DNA of 64,000 nucleotides, taken from NCBI RefSeq assembly GCF_022230925.1, contig NZ_JAKKFH010000007.1, positions 62,001 through 126,000 on the forward strand, read 5' to 3'. The stretch is from Micromonospora alfalfae. Its GTDB lineage: Bacteria > Actinomycetota > Actinomycetes > Mycobacteriales > Micromonosporaceae. Below are positions 1 through 9,043 of this stretch, piece after piece. A model generated the notes under the pieces. It ran no database searches, was not told the origin of the DNA, and saw only the letters and a program-made list of their open reading frames with translations. How positions within the stretch are numbered: position 1 is the stretch's first letter; each line of letters opens with the position of its first letter. A program made the position numbers and the translations under genes.

Positions 1-132
1 ACCGTCCAGGCGGTCGACACCGAGAACAACCTGCTGCTCGTCCGGGGTGCCATTCCTGGTCCCAAGGGCGCGCTCGTTCTGGTCCGTACCGCGGCCAAGA
101 GCAAGGTGAAGAAGGGCGGTGCGGCCAAGTGA
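1..132 (+). CDS. rplC: 50S ribosomal protein L3, C-terminal end (partial)
   Basis: The first 43 codons of the window read as the C-terminal end of a ribosomal protein and stop at TGA. The segment [14 protein letters not shown] followed by a Lys/Ala-rich tail is the typical end of L3, which binds 23S rRNA near the peptidyl-transferase centre. The gene begins outside the window. Its stop overlaps the rplD start (GTGA), the usual S10-operon order of L3 then L4. Confidence 0.95.
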   Translation, partial: TVQAVDTENNLLLVRGAIPGPKGALVLVRTAAKSKVKKGGAAK

Positions 133-779
133 CCACCGTTGACGTGCGCACCGTCGAAGGCACCACCAGCGGCTCCGTGGAGCTGCCGGAGGACATCTTC
201 GACGTGCAGGCCAACGTCGCGCTGATGCACCAGGTCGTGGTGGCCCAGCTCGCGGCGGCCCGACAGGGCACGCACAAGGCCAAGACCCGCGGCGAGGTCG
301 CCGGTGGCGGCAAGAAGCCGTACAAGCAGAAGGGCACCGGTCGCGCCCGGCAGGGCTCGATCCGCGCGCCGCAGTTCGCCGGCGGTGGCGTCGTGCACGG
401 TCCCGTGCCGCGCGACTACAGCCAGCGGACCCCGAAGAAGATGAAGGCCGCCGCTCTGCGGGGTGCCCTCTCCGACCGGGCCCGCGCCGGGCAGGTGCAC
501 GTCGTCGAGGCGTTCGTCTCGGGCGAGAAGCCGTCGACCAAGGCGGCCCTGGCCACGCTGACCAAGCTCACCGAGGCCCGTCGGGTCCTGGTCGTGCTGA
601 GCAGCACCGACGAACTGAACTGGGTGTCGCTGCGCAATGAGCCGCGGGTGCACCTGATCGAGTCCGGCCAGCTGAACACGTACGACGTGCTCGTGGCCGA
701 CGACGTGGTCTTCACCAAGGACGCCCTGGACGAGTTCCTGGGCGTGCCCGCCGAGACCACCGAGGAGGGTGGCAAGTGA
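129..779 (+). CDS. rplD: 50S ribosomal protein L4
   Basis: The 216-residue protein matches L4, which binds 23S rRNA and lines the exit tunnel with an extended loop. The basic loop near residues 55-85 ([14 protein letters not shown], then GGGVVHGP) is the L4 signature. The start is GTG, overlapping the rplC stop by four bases, so translation is coupled. The protein is slightly longer than the E. coli form (201). In E. coli, L4 also represses its own operon; nothing here shows whether that holds in this organism. Confidence 0.97.
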   Translation: MTTVDVRTVEGTTSGSVELPEDIFDVQANVALMHQVVVAQLAAARQGTHKAKTRGEVAGGGKKPYKQKGTGRARQGSIRAPQFAGGGVVHGPVPRDYSQRTPKKMKAAALRGALSDRARAGQVHVVEAFVSGEKPSTKAALATLTKLTEARRVLVVLSSTDELNWVSLRNEPRVHLIESGQLNTYDVLVADDVVFTKDALDEFLGVPAETTEEGGK

Positions 780-1078
780 GCACGATCGCCGACCCGCGCG
801 ACATCATCGTGGCGCCGGTCGTCTCGGAGAAGAGCTACAGCGAGCTGAACCGGAACTGGTACACCTTCCTGGTGCACCCGGACGCGAACAAGACCGAGAT
901 CAAGATCGCTATCCAGCAGATCTTCAACGTCCGCGTCCTGACGGTCAACACGCTCAACCGCCAGGGTAAGCGCAAGCGCACCAAGACCGGTTTCGGTCAG
1001 CGCAAGGCGACCAAGCGGGCGATCGTGAAGCTGGCTGACGGTGACCGCATCGAGGCCTTCGGCGGCCCGGTCAGCTGA
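776..1078 (+). CDS. rplW: 50S ribosomal protein L23
   Basis: The 100-residue protein begins [20 protein letters not shown], and the PVVSEKS motif followed by an [11 protein letters not shown] basic loop is typical of L23. L23 sits at the polypeptide exit tunnel and is the docking site for trigger factor and SRP. The GTG start overlaps the rplD stop (GTGA), so the two are translationally coupled. Length is normal for the family. Confidence 0.96.
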   Translation: MSTIADPRDIIVAPVVSEKSYSELNRNWYTFLVHPDANKTEIKIAIQQIFNVRVLTVNTLNRQGKRKRTKTGFGQRKATKRAIVKLADGDRIEAFGGPVS

Positions 1079-1090
1079 GGGGTGTAGACA

Positions 1091-1930
1091 ATGGCTATCC
1101 GTAAGTACAAGCCGACGACGCCGGGCCGACGTGGCTCCAGTGTCGCTGACTTCGCCGAGATCACCCGGTCCACGCCGGAAAAGTCGCTGCTGGCTCCGTT
1201 GCCGAAGAAGGGCGGGCGTAACGCCCACGGCCGGATCACCACGCGGCACCACGGTGGCGGTCACAAGCGTCAGTACCGTCTGATCGACTTCAAGCGGGTC
1301 GACAAGGACGGCGTGCCGGCGAAGGTCGCTCACATCGAGTACGACCCGAACCGCACGGCGCGCATCGCGCTGCTGCACTACGCCGACGGCGAGAAGCGGT
1401 ACATCCTCGCGCCGAAGGACATGAAGCAGGGCGACCGCGTCGAGTCCGGCCCGGGCGCCGACATCAAGCCGGGTAACAACCTGCCGCTGCGCAACATCCC
1501 GGTCGGTACCACGATCCACAACGTGGAGCTGCGTCCGGGTGGCGGGGCCAAGCTGGCCCGTTCCGCCGGCGTCGGCATCCAGCTGCTCGGCCGCGAGGGC
1601 GCGTACGCGACCCTGCGTATGCCGTCCGGCGAGATCCGGCGGGTGGACGTGCGCTGCCGCGCCAGCGTCGGCGAGATCGGCAACGCCGACCAGTCGAACA
1701 TCAACTGGGGTAAGGCCGGCCGGATGCGGTGGAAGGGCAAGCGCCCGACCGTCCGTGGTGTCGCCATGAACCCGGTCGACCACCCGCACGGTGGTGGTGA
1801 GGGTAAGACCTCCGGTGGTCGCCACCCGGTCAACCCGCAGGGTAAGCCCGAGGGCCGCACCCGCCGTAAGGGCCAGCCGAGTGACCGGCTGATCGTCCGC
1901 CGCCGCTACGCCACGCGTAAGCGCGGCTGA
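1091..1930 (+). CDS. rplB: 50S ribosomal protein L2
   Basis: This 279-residue protein is L2, a core 23S rRNA-binding protein needed for subunit association and peptidyl transfer. The C-terminal signature [17 protein letters not shown], which carries the conserved histidine, is intact near residue 220. The N-terminal part holds the OB-fold and the centre an SH3-like barrel. The start is ATG, 12 bases after rplW. Length is as expected (E. coli 273). Confidence 0.98.
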   Translation: MAIRKYKPTTPGRRGSSVADFAEITRSTPEKSLLAPLPKKGGRNAHGRITTRHHGGGHKRQYRLIDFKRVDKDGVPAKVAHIEYDPNRTARIALLHYADGEKRYILAPKDMKQGDRVESGPGADIKPGNNLPLRNIPVGTTIHNVELRPGGGAKLARSAGVGIQLLGREGAYATLRMPSGEIRRVDVRCRASVGEIGNADQSNINWGKAGRMRWKGKRPTVRGVAMNPVDHPHGGGEGKTSGGRHPVNPQGKPEGRTRRKGQPSDRLIVRRRYATRKRG

Positions 1931-1942
1931 GGGAGATAAGAC

Positions 1943-2224
1943 ATGCCTCGCAGCCTGAAGAAGGGCCCGTTCGTAGACGACCACCTGCTCAAGAAGGTGG
2001 AAGTTCAGAACGACAAGGGCTCCAAGAACGTGATCAAGACCTGGTCGCGGCGCTCGACGATCATCCCCGAGATGCTGGGGCACACGATCGCCGTGCATGA
2101 CGGACGCAAGCACGTCCCGGTGTTCGTGACCGAGGCGATGGTCGGGCACAAGCTCGGCGAGTTCGCGCTGACCCGCACGTTCAAGGGTCACGAGAAGGAC
2201 GACCGGAAGAGCCGTCGGCGCTGA
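1943..2224 (+). CDS. rpsS: 30S ribosomal protein S19
   Basis: The 93-residue protein starts [19 protein letters not shown], the classic S19 N-terminus, and ends with a short Arg-rich tail. S19 forms a complex with S13 in the 30S head, close to the A-site tRNA. A purine-rich ribosome site (GGGAGAT) precedes the ATG. The order L2, S19, L22 is that of the standard S10 operon. Confidence 0.97.
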   Translation: MPRSLKKGPFVDDHLLKKVEVQNDKGSKNVIKTWSRRSTIIPEMLGHTIAVHDGRKHVPVFVTEAMVGHKLGEFALTRTFKGHEKDDRKSRRR

Positions 2225-2265
2225 CGCCGCGGGCATACGGATAGAGGGAACAAGGGGTTACAGCG

Positions 2266-2724
2266 ATGCCAGGAAAGGGCGACGCTCCGGTGCTTCCGGG
2301 CGCGCGGGCGGTTGCGCGGCACGTGCGCATCTCGCCGATGAAGGCGCGCCGGGTGGTCAACCTCGTCCGCGGCCTGCCCGCGAAGGAGGCGCTCACGGTG
2401 CTGCAGTTCGCGCCACAGGCTGCGAGCGAGCAGGTGTACAAGGTGCTCGCTAGCGCGATCGCCAACGCGGAGAACAACGAGCGGCTGGACCCCGACGCGC
2501 TGCTCGTCAGCGAGGCCTTCGTGGACGAGGGCCCGACGATGAAGCGGTTCCAGCCGCGGGCGCAGGGTCGGGCGTACCGAATCCGCAAGCGCACCTGCCA
2601 CATCACTGTGGCGGTCGAAGCGGTCGCGCCGGCAGCGCCGAGGAAGGCCGCGGCGAAGAAGGCCGCCCCGGCCACGGAGGCCGCACCGGCCGAAGCGCAG
2701 AGCAAGACGGAGGACGCCGAGTAA
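2266..2724 (+). CDS. rplV: 50S ribosomal protein L22
   Basis: Residues 1-115 form the L22 domain ([17 protein letters not shown] near the N-terminus, [14 protein letters not shown] at the end of the long beta-hairpin). L22 binds 23S rRNA and its hairpin lines the exit tunnel; macrolide resistance changes occur there in other species. After residue 120 there is an Ala/Lys-rich tail, as often seen in actinobacteria, making the protein 152 residues against 110 in E. coli. The stop overlaps the rpsC ATG by one base. Confidence 0.97.
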   Translation: MPGKGDAPVLPGARAVARHVRISPMKARRVVNLVRGLPAKEALTVLQFAPQAASEQVYKVLASAIANAENNERLDPDALLVSEAFVDEGPTMKRFQPRAQGRAYRIRKRTCHITVAVEAVAPAAPRKAAAKKAAPATEAAPAEAQSKTEDAE

Positions 2725-3593
2725 TGGGTCAGAAGGTTCACCCCACTGGGTTCCGGCTCGGCATCTCGACCGACTGGAAGTCCCGCTGGTTCGCGGACAA
2801 GCTCTACAAGGACTACATCGGCGAGGATGTCAAGATCCGCCGCATGATGTCCAAGGGCCTCGAGCGTGCCGGGATTTCCAAGGTCGACATCGAGCGCACC
2901 CGCGACCGGGTCCGGGTCGACATCCACACCGCCCGGCCGGGCATCGTCATCGGCCGTAAGGGTGCGGAGGCCGACCGGATCCGCGGCGAGCTTGAGAAGC
3001 TCACCGGCAAGCAGGTTCAGCTGAACATCATCGAGGTGAAGAACCCCGAGTCGGACGCTCAGCTGGTCGCGCAGGGCGTGGCCGAGCAGCTGTCCAGCCG
3101 GGTCAGCTTCCGTCGGGCGATGCGCAAGGCCATGCAGTCGGCGATGAAGAACCCGGTCTGCAAGGGCATCCGGGTTCAGGTCTCGGGTCGCCTCGGCGGC
3201 GCCGAGATGAGCCGGACCGAGTTCTACCGTGAGGGCCGGGTTCCGCTGCACACGCTGCGGGCCAACATCGAGTACGGCTTCTTCGAGGCCCGTACCACGT
3301 TCGGTCGGATCGGTGTGAAGGTCTGGATCTACAAGGGCGACGCCGTCCCGGGCCGGGAAGCTCCGGCCGAGGCCGGTCCGTCCCGCCCGCGTCGTGGTGA
3401 GCGCGGCGACCGTCCCGAGCGTCCGCGCCGTGGCCGGTCGGGTTCGTCCGGCACCACGGCTGGTGGCACCGAGGCCGGTCGGGCTGCTGCGACCACCATC
3501 GCGCAGCAGGCCGAGACGCCGAGCGGCGAGCCGGTGGACAGCGCAGCTGTCGCCGCCACTGCTGCTCCGGCAGAAACGCAGCAGGAGGGCTGA
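2724..3593 (+). CDS. rpsC: 30S ribosomal protein S3, with long C-terminal extension
   Basis: The first 215 residues are S3: a type-2 KH domain with the GRKG loop ([13 protein letters not shown]) around residue 75, and a C-terminal S3 fold. S3 is at the mRNA entry site and helps unwind mRNA. From about residue 215 the protein continues with an Arg/Gly/Pro-rich and then Ala/Thr-rich tail, giving 289 residues against 233 in E. coli. Such tails are common in actinobacterial S3; the function is not known to me. Confidence 0.97.
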   Translation: MGQKVHPTGFRLGISTDWKSRWFADKLYKDYIGEDVKIRRMMSKGLERAGISKVDIERTRDRVRVDIHTARPGIVIGRKGAEADRIRGELEKLTGKQVQLNIIEVKNPESDAQLVAQGVAEQLSSRVSFRRAMRKAMQSAMKNPVCKGIRVQVSGRLGGAEMSRTEFYREGRVPLHTLRANIEYGFFEARTTFGRIGVKVWIYKGDAVPGREAPAEAGPSRPRRGERGDRPERPRRGRSGSSGTTAGGTEAGRAAATTIAQQAETPSGEPVDSAAVAATAAPAETQQEG

Positions 3594-3596
3594 CAG

Positions 3597-4022
3597 ATGC
3601 TGATGCCGCGCAAGCCCCCGAAGGGCTTCCGCAAGCCGCACCACCCGGACCGCAGTGGCGCGTCCAAGGGTGGTAACCGGGTGGTGTTCGGCGAGTTCGG
3701 GATCCAGGCTCTCGAGCCGGCGTACGTGACGAACCGGCAGATCGAGTCGGCACGTATCGCGATGACTCGCCACATCAAGCGTGGTGGCAAGGTCTGGATC
3801 ACGATCTTCCCGGACCAGGCCCTCACCAAGAAGCCTGCCGAGACCCGGATGGGTTCCGGTAAGGGTTCGCCCGAGTGGTGGGTTGCCAACGTCAAGCCGG
3901 GGCGGGTTCTCTTCGAGATGTCCTTCCCCAACGAGCAGACCGCGCGAGAGGCCATGCGTCGCGCGATCCACAAGCTCCCGATGAAGTGCCGCATTGTTAC
4001 GCGCGAAGTGGGTGAATCCTGA
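3597..4022 (+). CDS. rplP: 50S ribosomal protein L16
   Basis: The 141-residue protein opens [16 protein letters not shown], a variant of the L16 start, and carries the conserved [21 protein letters not shown] segment in two parts. L16 binds near the A-site tRNA elbow on the large subunit. It lies three bases after rpsC and overlaps rpmC by one base. The length is close to E. coli L16 (136). Confidence 0.97.
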   Translation: MLMPRKPPKGFRKPHHPDRSGASKGGNRVVFGEFGIQALEPAYVTNRQIESARIAMTRHIKRGGKVWITIFPDQALTKKPAETRMGSGKGSPEWWVANVKPGRVLFEMSFPNEQTAREAMRRAIHKLPMKCRIVTREVGES

Positions 4023-4258
4023 TGGCAGCGGGCGTTAAGGCGACCGAGCTGCGTGAGCTCTCCGAAGAGGAGCTGGTCACGAAGCTGCGGGAGGCCAAGG
4101 CGGAGCTGTTCAACCTCCGCGTGCAGGCCGCAACCGGGCAGCTGGACAACAACCGGCGGTTGCAGGTCATCCGTCGGGAGATCGCCCGGATCTACACGAT
4201 CATGCGTGAGCGCGAGCTGGGGCTCTCGGCCGCGCCGACTGAGGTGACTGCATCATGA
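4022..4258 (+). CDS. rpmC: 50S ribosomal protein L29
   Basis: This 78-residue, two-helix protein has the L29 pattern [20 protein letters not shown], then [18 protein letters not shown] and [13 protein letters not shown]29 lies next to L23 at the tunnel exit. Its ATG overlaps the last base of rplP, and its end overlaps rpsQ by four bases (ATGA). A short tail extends past the family core. Confidence 0.96.
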   Translation: MAAGVKATELRELSEEELVTKLREAKAELFNLRVQAATGQLDNNRRLQVIRREIARIYTIMRERELGLSAAPTEVTAS

Positions 4259-4533
4259 CCGAAGAGACCGCCACCGCCGCCGCGCGGTCGCGCCGCAAGG
4301 TCCGCGAGGGCCTGGTGATCAGCGACAAGATGGACAAGACCGTCGTGGTCGAGGTCGAGGACCGGGTTCGGCACGCGCTGTACGGCAAGATCATGCGCCG
4401 CACGGCCAAGCTGAAGGTGCACGACGAGCAGAACGCCGCTGGCACCGGTGACCGGGTTCTCATCATGGAGACCCGGCCGCTGAGCGCCACCAAGCGTTGG
4501 CGGATCGTGGAAATCCTGGAAAAGGCCAAGTAG
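4255..4533 (+). CDS. rpsQ: 30S ribosomal protein S17
   Basis: The 92-residue protein is S17, an early-assembly 16S rRNA-binding OB-fold protein. Key motifs are [18 protein letters not shown] at the first strands and [18 protein letters not shown] near the end. About 15 extra Ala/Arg-rich residues precede the fold. It ends the S10-type block; a 97-base gap with a strong hairpin separates it from rplN. Confidence 0.96.
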   Translation: MTEETATAAARSRRKVREGLVISDKMDKTVVVEVEDRVRHALYGKIMRRTAKLKVHDEQNAAGTGDRVLIMETRPLSATKRWRIVEILEKAK

Positions 4534-4582
4534 CGAAGGCTCGAGCTCGCCCGGCGTTGCGTCGGGCGTAGGTTCCGCCAGG

Positions 4583-4606
4583 CTCCGGCCGCTACGGCGG
4601 CCGGAG
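4583..4606 (+). other. Perfect 10-bp stem with UACG tetraloop between rpsQ and rplN
   Basis: The arms CTCCGGCCGC and GCGGCCGGAG pair perfectly around TACG, so the RNA would be capped by a C(UACG)G loop of the very stable UNCG class. No T-run follows, so this is not a classical Rho-independent terminator. It sits in the only sizeable gap between the S10 and spc gene blocks. It may be a processing, attenuation or mRNA-stability element; that role is inferred. Confidence 0.7.
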
Positions 4607-4630
4607 AACCGGCAGACATAGGAGATAGAC

Positions 4631-4999
4631 GTGATTCAGCAGGAGTCGCGACTGCGCGTCGCCGACAACACGGGTGCTCGGGAGATCCTGTGCATCCGGG
4701 TTCTCGGTGGCTCGGGTCGGCGCTACGCGAGCATCGGCGACGTCATCGTGGCCACGGTCAAGGACGCGATCCCGGGTGCCGGTGTGAAGAAGGGCGACGT
4801 CGTCAAGGCTGTCGTCGTTCGCACGGCCAAGGAGAGGCGTCGTCCGGACGGCTCGTACATCCGCTTCGACGAGAACGCCGCCGTCATCATCAAGGACGGC
4901 GGGGACCCGCGTGGAACCCGTATCTTCGGCCCGGTGGGCCGGGAGCTGCGGGACAAGCGGTTCATGAAGATTATTTCCCTCGCGCCGGAGGTGTTGTGA
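4631..4999 (+). CDS. rplN: 50S ribosomal protein L14
   Basis: The 122-residue protein is L14, with [16 protein letters not shown] at the start and the motif [14 protein letters not shown] around residue 75. L14 forms part of an intersubunit bridge and binds ribosome silencing factor in other bacteria. The start is GTG, preceded by AGGAGAT. It is the first gene of the spc block. Length is identical to most bacterial L14 proteins. Confidence 0.97.
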   Translation: MIQQESRLRVADNTGAREILCIRVLGGSGRRYASIGDVIVATVKDAIPGAGVKKGDVVKAVVVRTAKERRRPDGSYIRFDENAAVIIKDGGDPRGTRIFGPVGRELRDKRFMKIISLAPEVL

Positions 5000-5316
5000 C
5001 CGTGAAGGTCAAGAAGGGCGACACGGTCGTCGTCATCGCCGGCAAGGACAAGGGTGCCAAGGGCAAGGTCATTCAGGCCTACCCGCGGCAGGACAAGGTC
5101 CTTGTCGAGGGCGTGAACCGGGTCAAGAAGCACACCCGCATCAGCACCACCCAGCGTGGCGCCAAGACCGGCGGCATCGTCACTCAGGAGGCCCCGATCC
5201 ACGTCTCGAACGTGCAGGTCCTGGACTCCGACGGCAAGCCGACCCGCGTCGGTTACCGGATCGACGACAACGGCCAGAAGGTCCGCATCGCGCGTAGCAC
5301 CGGTAAGGACCTGTGA
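4996..5316 (+). CDS. rplX: 50S ribosomal protein L24
   Basis: The product (106 residues from this start) carries the KOW motif [19 protein letters not shown] and the basic VNRVKKHTR segment, so it is L24, an assembly initiator of the large subunit. Two GTG codons compete: this one, overlapping the rplN stop as GTGA, and one six bases later that would start MKVKKGD. A GGAGG at 4987-4991 lies 4 bases before the first and 10 before the second, so the start is uncertain by two residues. Confidence 0.93.
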   Translation: MTVKVKKGDTVVVIAGKDKGAKGKVIQAYPRQDKVLVEGVNRVKKHTRISTTQRGAKTGGIVTQEAPIHVSNVQVLDSDGKPTRVGYRIDDNGQKVRIARSTGKDL

Positions 5317-5882
5317 TGACCACGGCTACCGAAAAGACCCTGCCGCGCCTCAAGGAGCGGTACCGCAACGAGATCGTGGCCCAGCTGCGTGAGCAGCGCA
5401 GCTACGGCAACCCCATGCAGGTGCCGCGGCTGGTCAAGATCGTCGTCAACATGGGTGTCGGCGAGGCTGCTCGCGACGCCAAGCTGATCGACGGCGCGGT
5501 CCGCGACCTCGCCACGATCACCGGCCAGAAGCCGCAGGTGCGTCGGGCGACCAAGTCCATCGCGCAGTTCAAGCTCCGCGAGGGCATGCCGATCGGCGCG
5601 AAGGTCACCCTTCGCGGCGACCGGATGTGGGAGTTCATGGACCGGCTGCTCTCCATCGCGCTGCCGCGTATCCGCGACTTCCGCGGCCTGGACGGGCGCA
5701 AGCTGGACGGGCACGGCAACTACACGTTCGGTCTGACCGAGCAGTCGGTGTTCCACGAGATCGACCAGGACCGGATCGATCGCCAGCGGGGCATGGACAT
5801 CACGGTGGTCACGACCGCCACGACCGACGACGAGGGCCGGGCGCTGCTCAAGCTCCTGGGCTTCCCGTTCAAGGAGAACTGA
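5313..5882 (+). CDS. rplE: 50S ribosomal protein L5
   Basis: The 189-residue protein matches L5, which binds 5S rRNA in the central protuberance and touches P-site tRNA. Motifs include [15 protein letters not shown] near residue 45 and [20 protein letters not shown] at the C-terminus. GTG and ATG codons are adjacent at the start; either is possible, and both overlap the rplX stop. Order and length are normal. Confidence 0.96.
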   Translation: MMTTATEKTLPRLKERYRNEIVAQLREQRSYGNPMQVPRLVKIVVNMGVGEAARDAKLIDGAVRDLATITGQKPQVRRATKSIAQFKLREGMPIGAKVTLRGDRMWEFMDRLLSIALPRIRDFRGLDGRKLDGHGNYTFGLTEQSVFHEIDQDRIDRQRGMDITVVTTATTDDEGRALLKLLGFPFKEN

Positions 5883-5883
5883 G

Positions 5884-6069
5884 ATGGCCAAGAAGGCGCT
5901 GATCATCAAGGCGGCCGCGAAGCCGAAGTTCTCGGTTCGCGCGTACACCCGCTGCCAGCGGTGCGGGCGTCCGAAGGCGGTCTACCGCAAGTTCGGGCTC
6001 TGCCGGGTCTGCATCCGGGAGATGGCTCACCGCGGTGAGCTGCCGGGCGTGTCCAAGGCTTCCTGGTAA
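5884..6069 (+). CDS. rpsN: 30S ribosomal protein S14, zinc-binding type
   Basis: This is the short 61-residue form of S14 with two CxxC pairs ([20 protein letters not shown]), so it is the zinc-ribbon type. S14 sits in the 30S head. Many actinobacteria also keep a zinc-free paralogue elsewhere for zinc limitation; none is in this window. The start is ATG, two bases after the rplE stop. Confidence 0.97.
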   Translation: MAKKALIIKAAAKPKFSVRAYTRCQRCGRPKAVYRKFGLCRVCIREMAHRGELPGVSKASW

Positions 6070-6080
6070 GGGCGACCGCG

Positions 6081-6156
6081 TCCCGGCCGTCGGCCGGGAA
6101 CTCCTGCACCGATTAGGTATTGCTCTTCGCCGTAGGCCCGGGGCTGATGCCCCGGG
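6081..6156 (+). other. Two stem-loops in the rpsN-rpsH gap
   Basis: The 116-base gap holds a 7-bp stem (TCCCGGC with GCCGGGA, 6081-6099) and an 8-bp stem (CCCGGGGC with GCCCCGGG, loop TGAT, 6137-6156). Neither is followed by a T-run. They may mark an internal processing or regulatory region of the spc operon; no known family is recognised. Confidence 0.5.
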
Positions 6157-6185
6157 AACCCCGGCGAGAAAGGCTGACGAAATCC

Positions 6186-6593
6186 ATGACGATGACCGAC
6201 CCGATCGCAGACATGCTCACGCGTCTGCGTAACGCCAACCAGGCGTACCACGATCAGGTGAAGATGCCCTACTCCAAGATCAAGGCGAACATCGCCGAGG
6301 TCCTGAAGGCCGAGGGTTACATCTCCACCTGGTCGGTCGAGGAGCCCGAGGAGGGCGCCGTCGGCAAGCGACTGGTCGTCGAGCTGAAGTACGGCCAGAG
6401 CCGCGAGCGGAGCCTGGCCGGCATCAAGCGCGTGTCCAAGCCCGGTCTCCGGGTGTACGCCAAGTCGGACGGGCTCCCGCGGGTGCTCGGTGGGCTGGGC
6501 GTGGCGATCATTTCGACGTCCCAGGGGCTGCTGACCGACCGGCAGGCCCGCAAGCGGAGTGTTGGCGGGGAAGTCCTCGCCTTCGTCTGGTAA
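6186..6593 (+). CDS. rpsH: 30S ribosomal protein S8
   Basis: The 135-residue protein begins [18 protein letters not shown], the S8 signature, and ends GEVLAFVW. S8 binds helix 21 of 16S rRNA and in E. coli represses the spc operon by binding its own mRNA. A longer open frame exists upstream but the family start is at this ATG, which follows a GAGAAAGG site; a second ATG two codons later is also possible. Confidence 0.96.
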   Translation: MTMTDPIADMLTRLRNANQAYHDQVKMPYSKIKANIAEVLKAEGYISTWSVEEPEEGAVGKRLVVELKYGQSRERSLAGIKRVSKPGLRVYAKSDGLPRVLGGLGVAIISTSQGLLTDRQARKRSVGGEVLAFVW

Positions 6594-6609
6594 CGGGAGA
6601 CAGGTAGAA

Positions 6610-7152
6610 ATGTCGCGAATTGGACGTAAGTCGATCCCGGTGCCAGCCGGCGTCGACATCACGATCGACGGGCAGACCGTCAAGGTCAAGGGCCCCAAGG
6701 GCCAGCTCCAGCACACCCTCGCCGAGCCGATCACGGTCGAGCGGGCCGAGGATGGGCAGCTGAGCGTCAACCGGCCGAACGACGAGCGCAAGGCCAAGGA
6801 ACTCCACGGCCTGAGCCGTACGCTGGTTGCCAACATGATCGTCGGGGTCACCGAGGGCTACCGCAAGAGCCTGGAGATCGCCGGCACCGGTTACCGGGTC
6901 ACCGCCAAGGGTTCGGACCTCGAGTTCGCGCTCGGGTTCTCGCACCCGGTGGTCGTCCCCGCCCCGGCGGGCATCACCTTCACGGTGGAGCGGCCGACCC
7001 TGTTCCACGTGGCTGGCATCGACAAGCAGCAGGTCGGTGAGGTCGCCGCCAACATCCGGAAGATCCGCCCGCCGGAGCCCTACAAGGGCAAGGGCGTCAA
7101 GTACCAGGGCGAGGTCATCCGCCGCAAGGCTGGAAAGGCAGGTAAGAAGTGA
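6610..7152 (+). CDS. rplF: 50S ribosomal protein L6
   Basis: The 180-residue protein is L6: [17 protein letters not shown] at the N-terminus and the family signature [19 protein letters not shown] at the C-terminus. It consists of two similar alpha/beta domains and lies near the factor-binding site. The ATG follows GGGAGACAGG. The stop overlaps the rplR GTG by four bases. Confidence 0.97.
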   Translation: MSRIGRKSIPVPAGVDITIDGQTVKVKGPKGQLQHTLAEPITVERAEDGQLSVNRPNDERKAKELHGLSRTLVANMIVGVTEGYRKSLEIAGTGYRVTAKGSDLEFALGFSHPVVVPAPAGITFTVERPTLFHVAGIDKQQVGEVAANIRKIRPPEPYKGKGVKYQGEVIRRKAGKAGKK

Positions 7153-7538
7153 GCGCCACGCTGCTCAAGCGCCGCCGCGGTGTCGCCGCCAAGCGCGCCG
7201 TTGGGCGTGCGCGTCGACACTTCCGCGTCCGCAAGAACGTCAGCGGTACGGCCGAGCGTCCGCGCCTGGTCGTCACCCGCTCGCTGCGGCACATGGTCGC
7301 CCAGATCGTCGACGACACCAAGGGTCACACCCTGGCGTCGGCGTCGACCCTGGACGCCTCGCTGCGCGGTGCGGAGGGCGACAAGAGCGCCCTGGCTGGC
7401 AAGGTGGGCGCGCTGCTCGCCGAGCGGGCCAAGGCCGCCGGCGTCTCCAAGGTCGTCTTCGACCGCGGCGGCAACCGGTACGCGGGGCGAGTCGCCGCGC
7501 TTGCCGACGCCGCCCGCGAAGCCGGGCTCGAGTTCTAA
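7149..7538 (+). CDS. rplR: 50S ribosomal protein L18
   Basis: L18 with L5 attaches 5S rRNA to the large subunit. The 129-residue sequence has the basic N-terminal [19 protein letters not shown] segment and the C-terminal [22 protein letters not shown] motif. The GTG start overlaps the rplF stop (GTGA). Length is near the family norm. Confidence 0.96.
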   Translation: MSATLLKRRRGVAAKRAVGRARRHFRVRKNVSGTAERPRLVVTRSLRHMVAQIVDDTKGHTLASASTLDASLRGAEGDKSALAGKVGALLAERAKAAGVSKVVFDRGGNRYAGRVAALADAAREAGLEF

Positions 7539-7571
7539 CAACCCCGTCACGAGAGAGAAGGAAGGCTGCTG

Positions 7572-8186
7572 ATGCCAGGTCAACAGCGCCGTGGCGGCGG
7601 GTCCGGTGGCAACGAGGGTGGTCGCCGCGACAACCGCCGTGAGGGCGGCCGCGGAAACGCGCCCGTCGAGAAGACCCCGCACCTTGAGCGGGTCGTCGCG
7701 ATCAACCGCGTCGCCAAGGTCGTGAAGGGTGGTCGTCGCTTCAGCTTCACCGCCCTGGTGATCGTGGGCGACGGCGACGGCACGGTCGGCGTGGGCTACG
7801 GAAAGGCCAAGGAGGTGCCCGCGGCCATCGCCAAGGGCGTCGAGGAGGCCAAGAAGCACTTCTTCAAGGTCCCGCGGATCGGTCAGTCGATCCCGCACCC
7901 GGTGACGGGTGAGGACGCCGCTGGTGTGGTGCTGCTCAAGCCGGCCTCGGCCGGTACGGGTGTCATCGCCGGTGGACCGGTGCGTGCCGTGCTGGAGTGC
8001 GCTGGGATCCACGACGTGCTCTCCAAGAGCCTCGGTTCGTCGAACCCGATCAACATCGTGCACGCCACGGTGGCGGCCCTGAAGGGGCTTGAGTCCCCCG
8101 AGCAGGTCGCGGCGCGTCGTGGTCTGCCGGTGGAGGACGTCGCGCCGGCCGCCATGCTGGCGTCGCGTGCGGGGGTGGCGCACTGA
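7572..8186 (+). CDS. rpsE: 30S ribosomal protein S5
   Basis: S5 has the expected double-stranded RNA-binding N-domain ([24 protein letters not shown] segment near residue 50) and the C-domain signature ending [13 protein letters not shown]. It acts in decoding fidelity and mRNA unwinding. The protein is 204 residues because of a Gly/Arg/Asn-rich N-terminal extension of about 30 residues, common in actinobacteria. AAGGAAGG precedes the ATG. Its stop overlaps rpmD by one base. Confidence 0.97.
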   Translation: MPGQQRRGGGSGGNEGGRRDNRREGGRGNAPVEKTPHLERVVAINRVAKVVKGGRRFSFTALVIVGDGDGTVGVGYGKAKEVPAAIAKGVEEAKKHFFKVPRIGQSIPHPVTGEDAAGVVLLKPASAGTGVIAGGPVRAVLECAGIHDVLSKSLGSSNPINIVHATVAALKGLESPEQVAARRGLPVEDVAPAAMLASRAGVAH

Positions 8187-8368
8187 TGGCACGCCTGAAG
8201 GTCACCCAGCTCCGGTCCGGTATCGGGACCAAGCACAACCAGCGTGAGTCGCTGCGTTCGCTCGGTCTCAAGCGGATCAACGACGTGGTGGTCAAGGAGG
8301 ACCGGCCCGAGATCCGCGGCATGATCTTCACTGTGAGCCACCTCGTGAAGGTCGAGGAGGTCGAGTAA
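8186..8368 (+). CDS. rpmD: 50S ribosomal protein L30
   Basis: This 60-residue protein shows the L30 pattern [20 protein letters not shown] followed by [18 protein letters not shown]30 is a small peripheral 23S rRNA-binding protein. The single-base overlaps at both ends (with rpsE and rplO) show tight coupling in the spc operon. Confidence 0.96.
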   Translation: MARLKVTQLRSGIGTKHNQRESLRSLGLKRINDVVVKEDRPEIRGMIFTVSHLVKVEEVE

Positions 8369-8811
8369 TGACGATCAAGGTGCATCACCTGCGCCCGGCA
8401 CCCGGTTCCAAGACCGCGAAGACCCGTGTGGGTCGCGGTGAGGGTTCCAAGGGCAAGACCGCTGGTCGCGGTACCAAGGGCTCCAAGGCCCGCAAGAACA
8501 TCTCGGCGGCGTTCGAGGGTGGGCAGATGCCCATCCACATGCGCCTGCCGAAGATGAAGGGCTTCAAGAACAAGTTCAAGGTGGTCTTCCAGGTGGTCAA
8601 CCTGGACCGACTCGCTGAGCTGTTCCCGAATGGTGGTCAGGTCGGCCCGCTGGAGCTCGTTGAGTCCGGCGCGGTCCGCAAGGGTCACCCGGTCAAGGTC
8701 CTCGGCACCGGGGATCTCGGCGGTGTGGCGCTCCAGGTGTCCGCGCACGCGTTCAGTGCGTCGGCCAAGGAGAAGATCGCTGCTGCCGGTGGCTCCGTCA
8801 CCGAGCTGTAA
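8368..8811 (+). CDS. rplO: 50S ribosomal protein L15
   Basis: The 147-residue L15 has a long basic, Gly-rich N-terminal arm ([19 protein letters not shown]) that threads into 23S rRNA, then a globular domain ending [14 protein letters not shown]. It is the last ribosomal protein gene before secY and is followed by a strong hairpin, so transcription may partly end here. Confidence 0.97.
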   Translation: MTIKVHHLRPAPGSKTAKTRVGRGEGSKGKTAGRGTKGSKARKNISAAFEGGQMPIHMRLPKMKGFKNKFKVVFQVVNLDRLAELFPNGGQVGPLELVESGAVRKGHPVKVLGTGDLGGVALQVSAHAFSASAKEKIAAAGGSVTEL

Positions 8812-8824
8812 GGCCTACGACCAT

Positions 8825-8859
8825 GGCGCCCGTCCAGTTGAGAGCAACTGGCGGGCGCC
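8825..8859 (+). terminator. Stem-loop after rplO
   Basis: GGCGCCCG-T-CCAGTTG pairs with CAACTGGCGGGCGCC, leaving one bulged T and an AGAG loop. The stem is about 15 bp and GC-rich. There is no T-run, as is usual in high-GC actinobacteria. It lies 13 bases after the rplO stop and before a separate secY promoter candidate, so it probably terminates or attenuates the spc transcript. Confidence 0.7.
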
Positions 8860-8945
8860 GTGGTCTGCCTGGGGCCTGAGCGCCCGGTAACATCGGAATC
8901 GATTTATGTAGTCGGGCGCATCTGCCCGGACCGGGGTGAGGCTGT

Positions 8946-8951
8946 TAGAGT
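8946..8951 (+). promoter_or_regulatory. Candidate -10 element for secY-adk
   Basis: TAGAGT matches the TANNNT pattern of actinobacterial sigma-70-type -10 boxes. No clear -35 box is visible. It sits 92 bases before the secY start and after the hairpin behind rplO, fitting separate transcription of secY-adk. The call is an inference from position and sequence. Confidence 0.4.
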
Positions 8952-9043
8952 CCCATCCCAGCCATGGATTGCGGGCACTCGCTCGTGATCCACCCCGACC
9001 CGCCAGGGATCACCGGCGGCCCGCCGCGCGCAGGAGGAAGAAG

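Noticed and set aside
416..3971. Long antisense frames over rplD-rplP
   Set aside because: They oppose certain ribosomal protein genes and show only low-complexity translation.
8936..9043. Longer SecY N-terminus
   Set aside because: It adds a Pro/Arg-rich stretch not seen in SecY; the TTG with AGGAGG at six bases gives the normal length.
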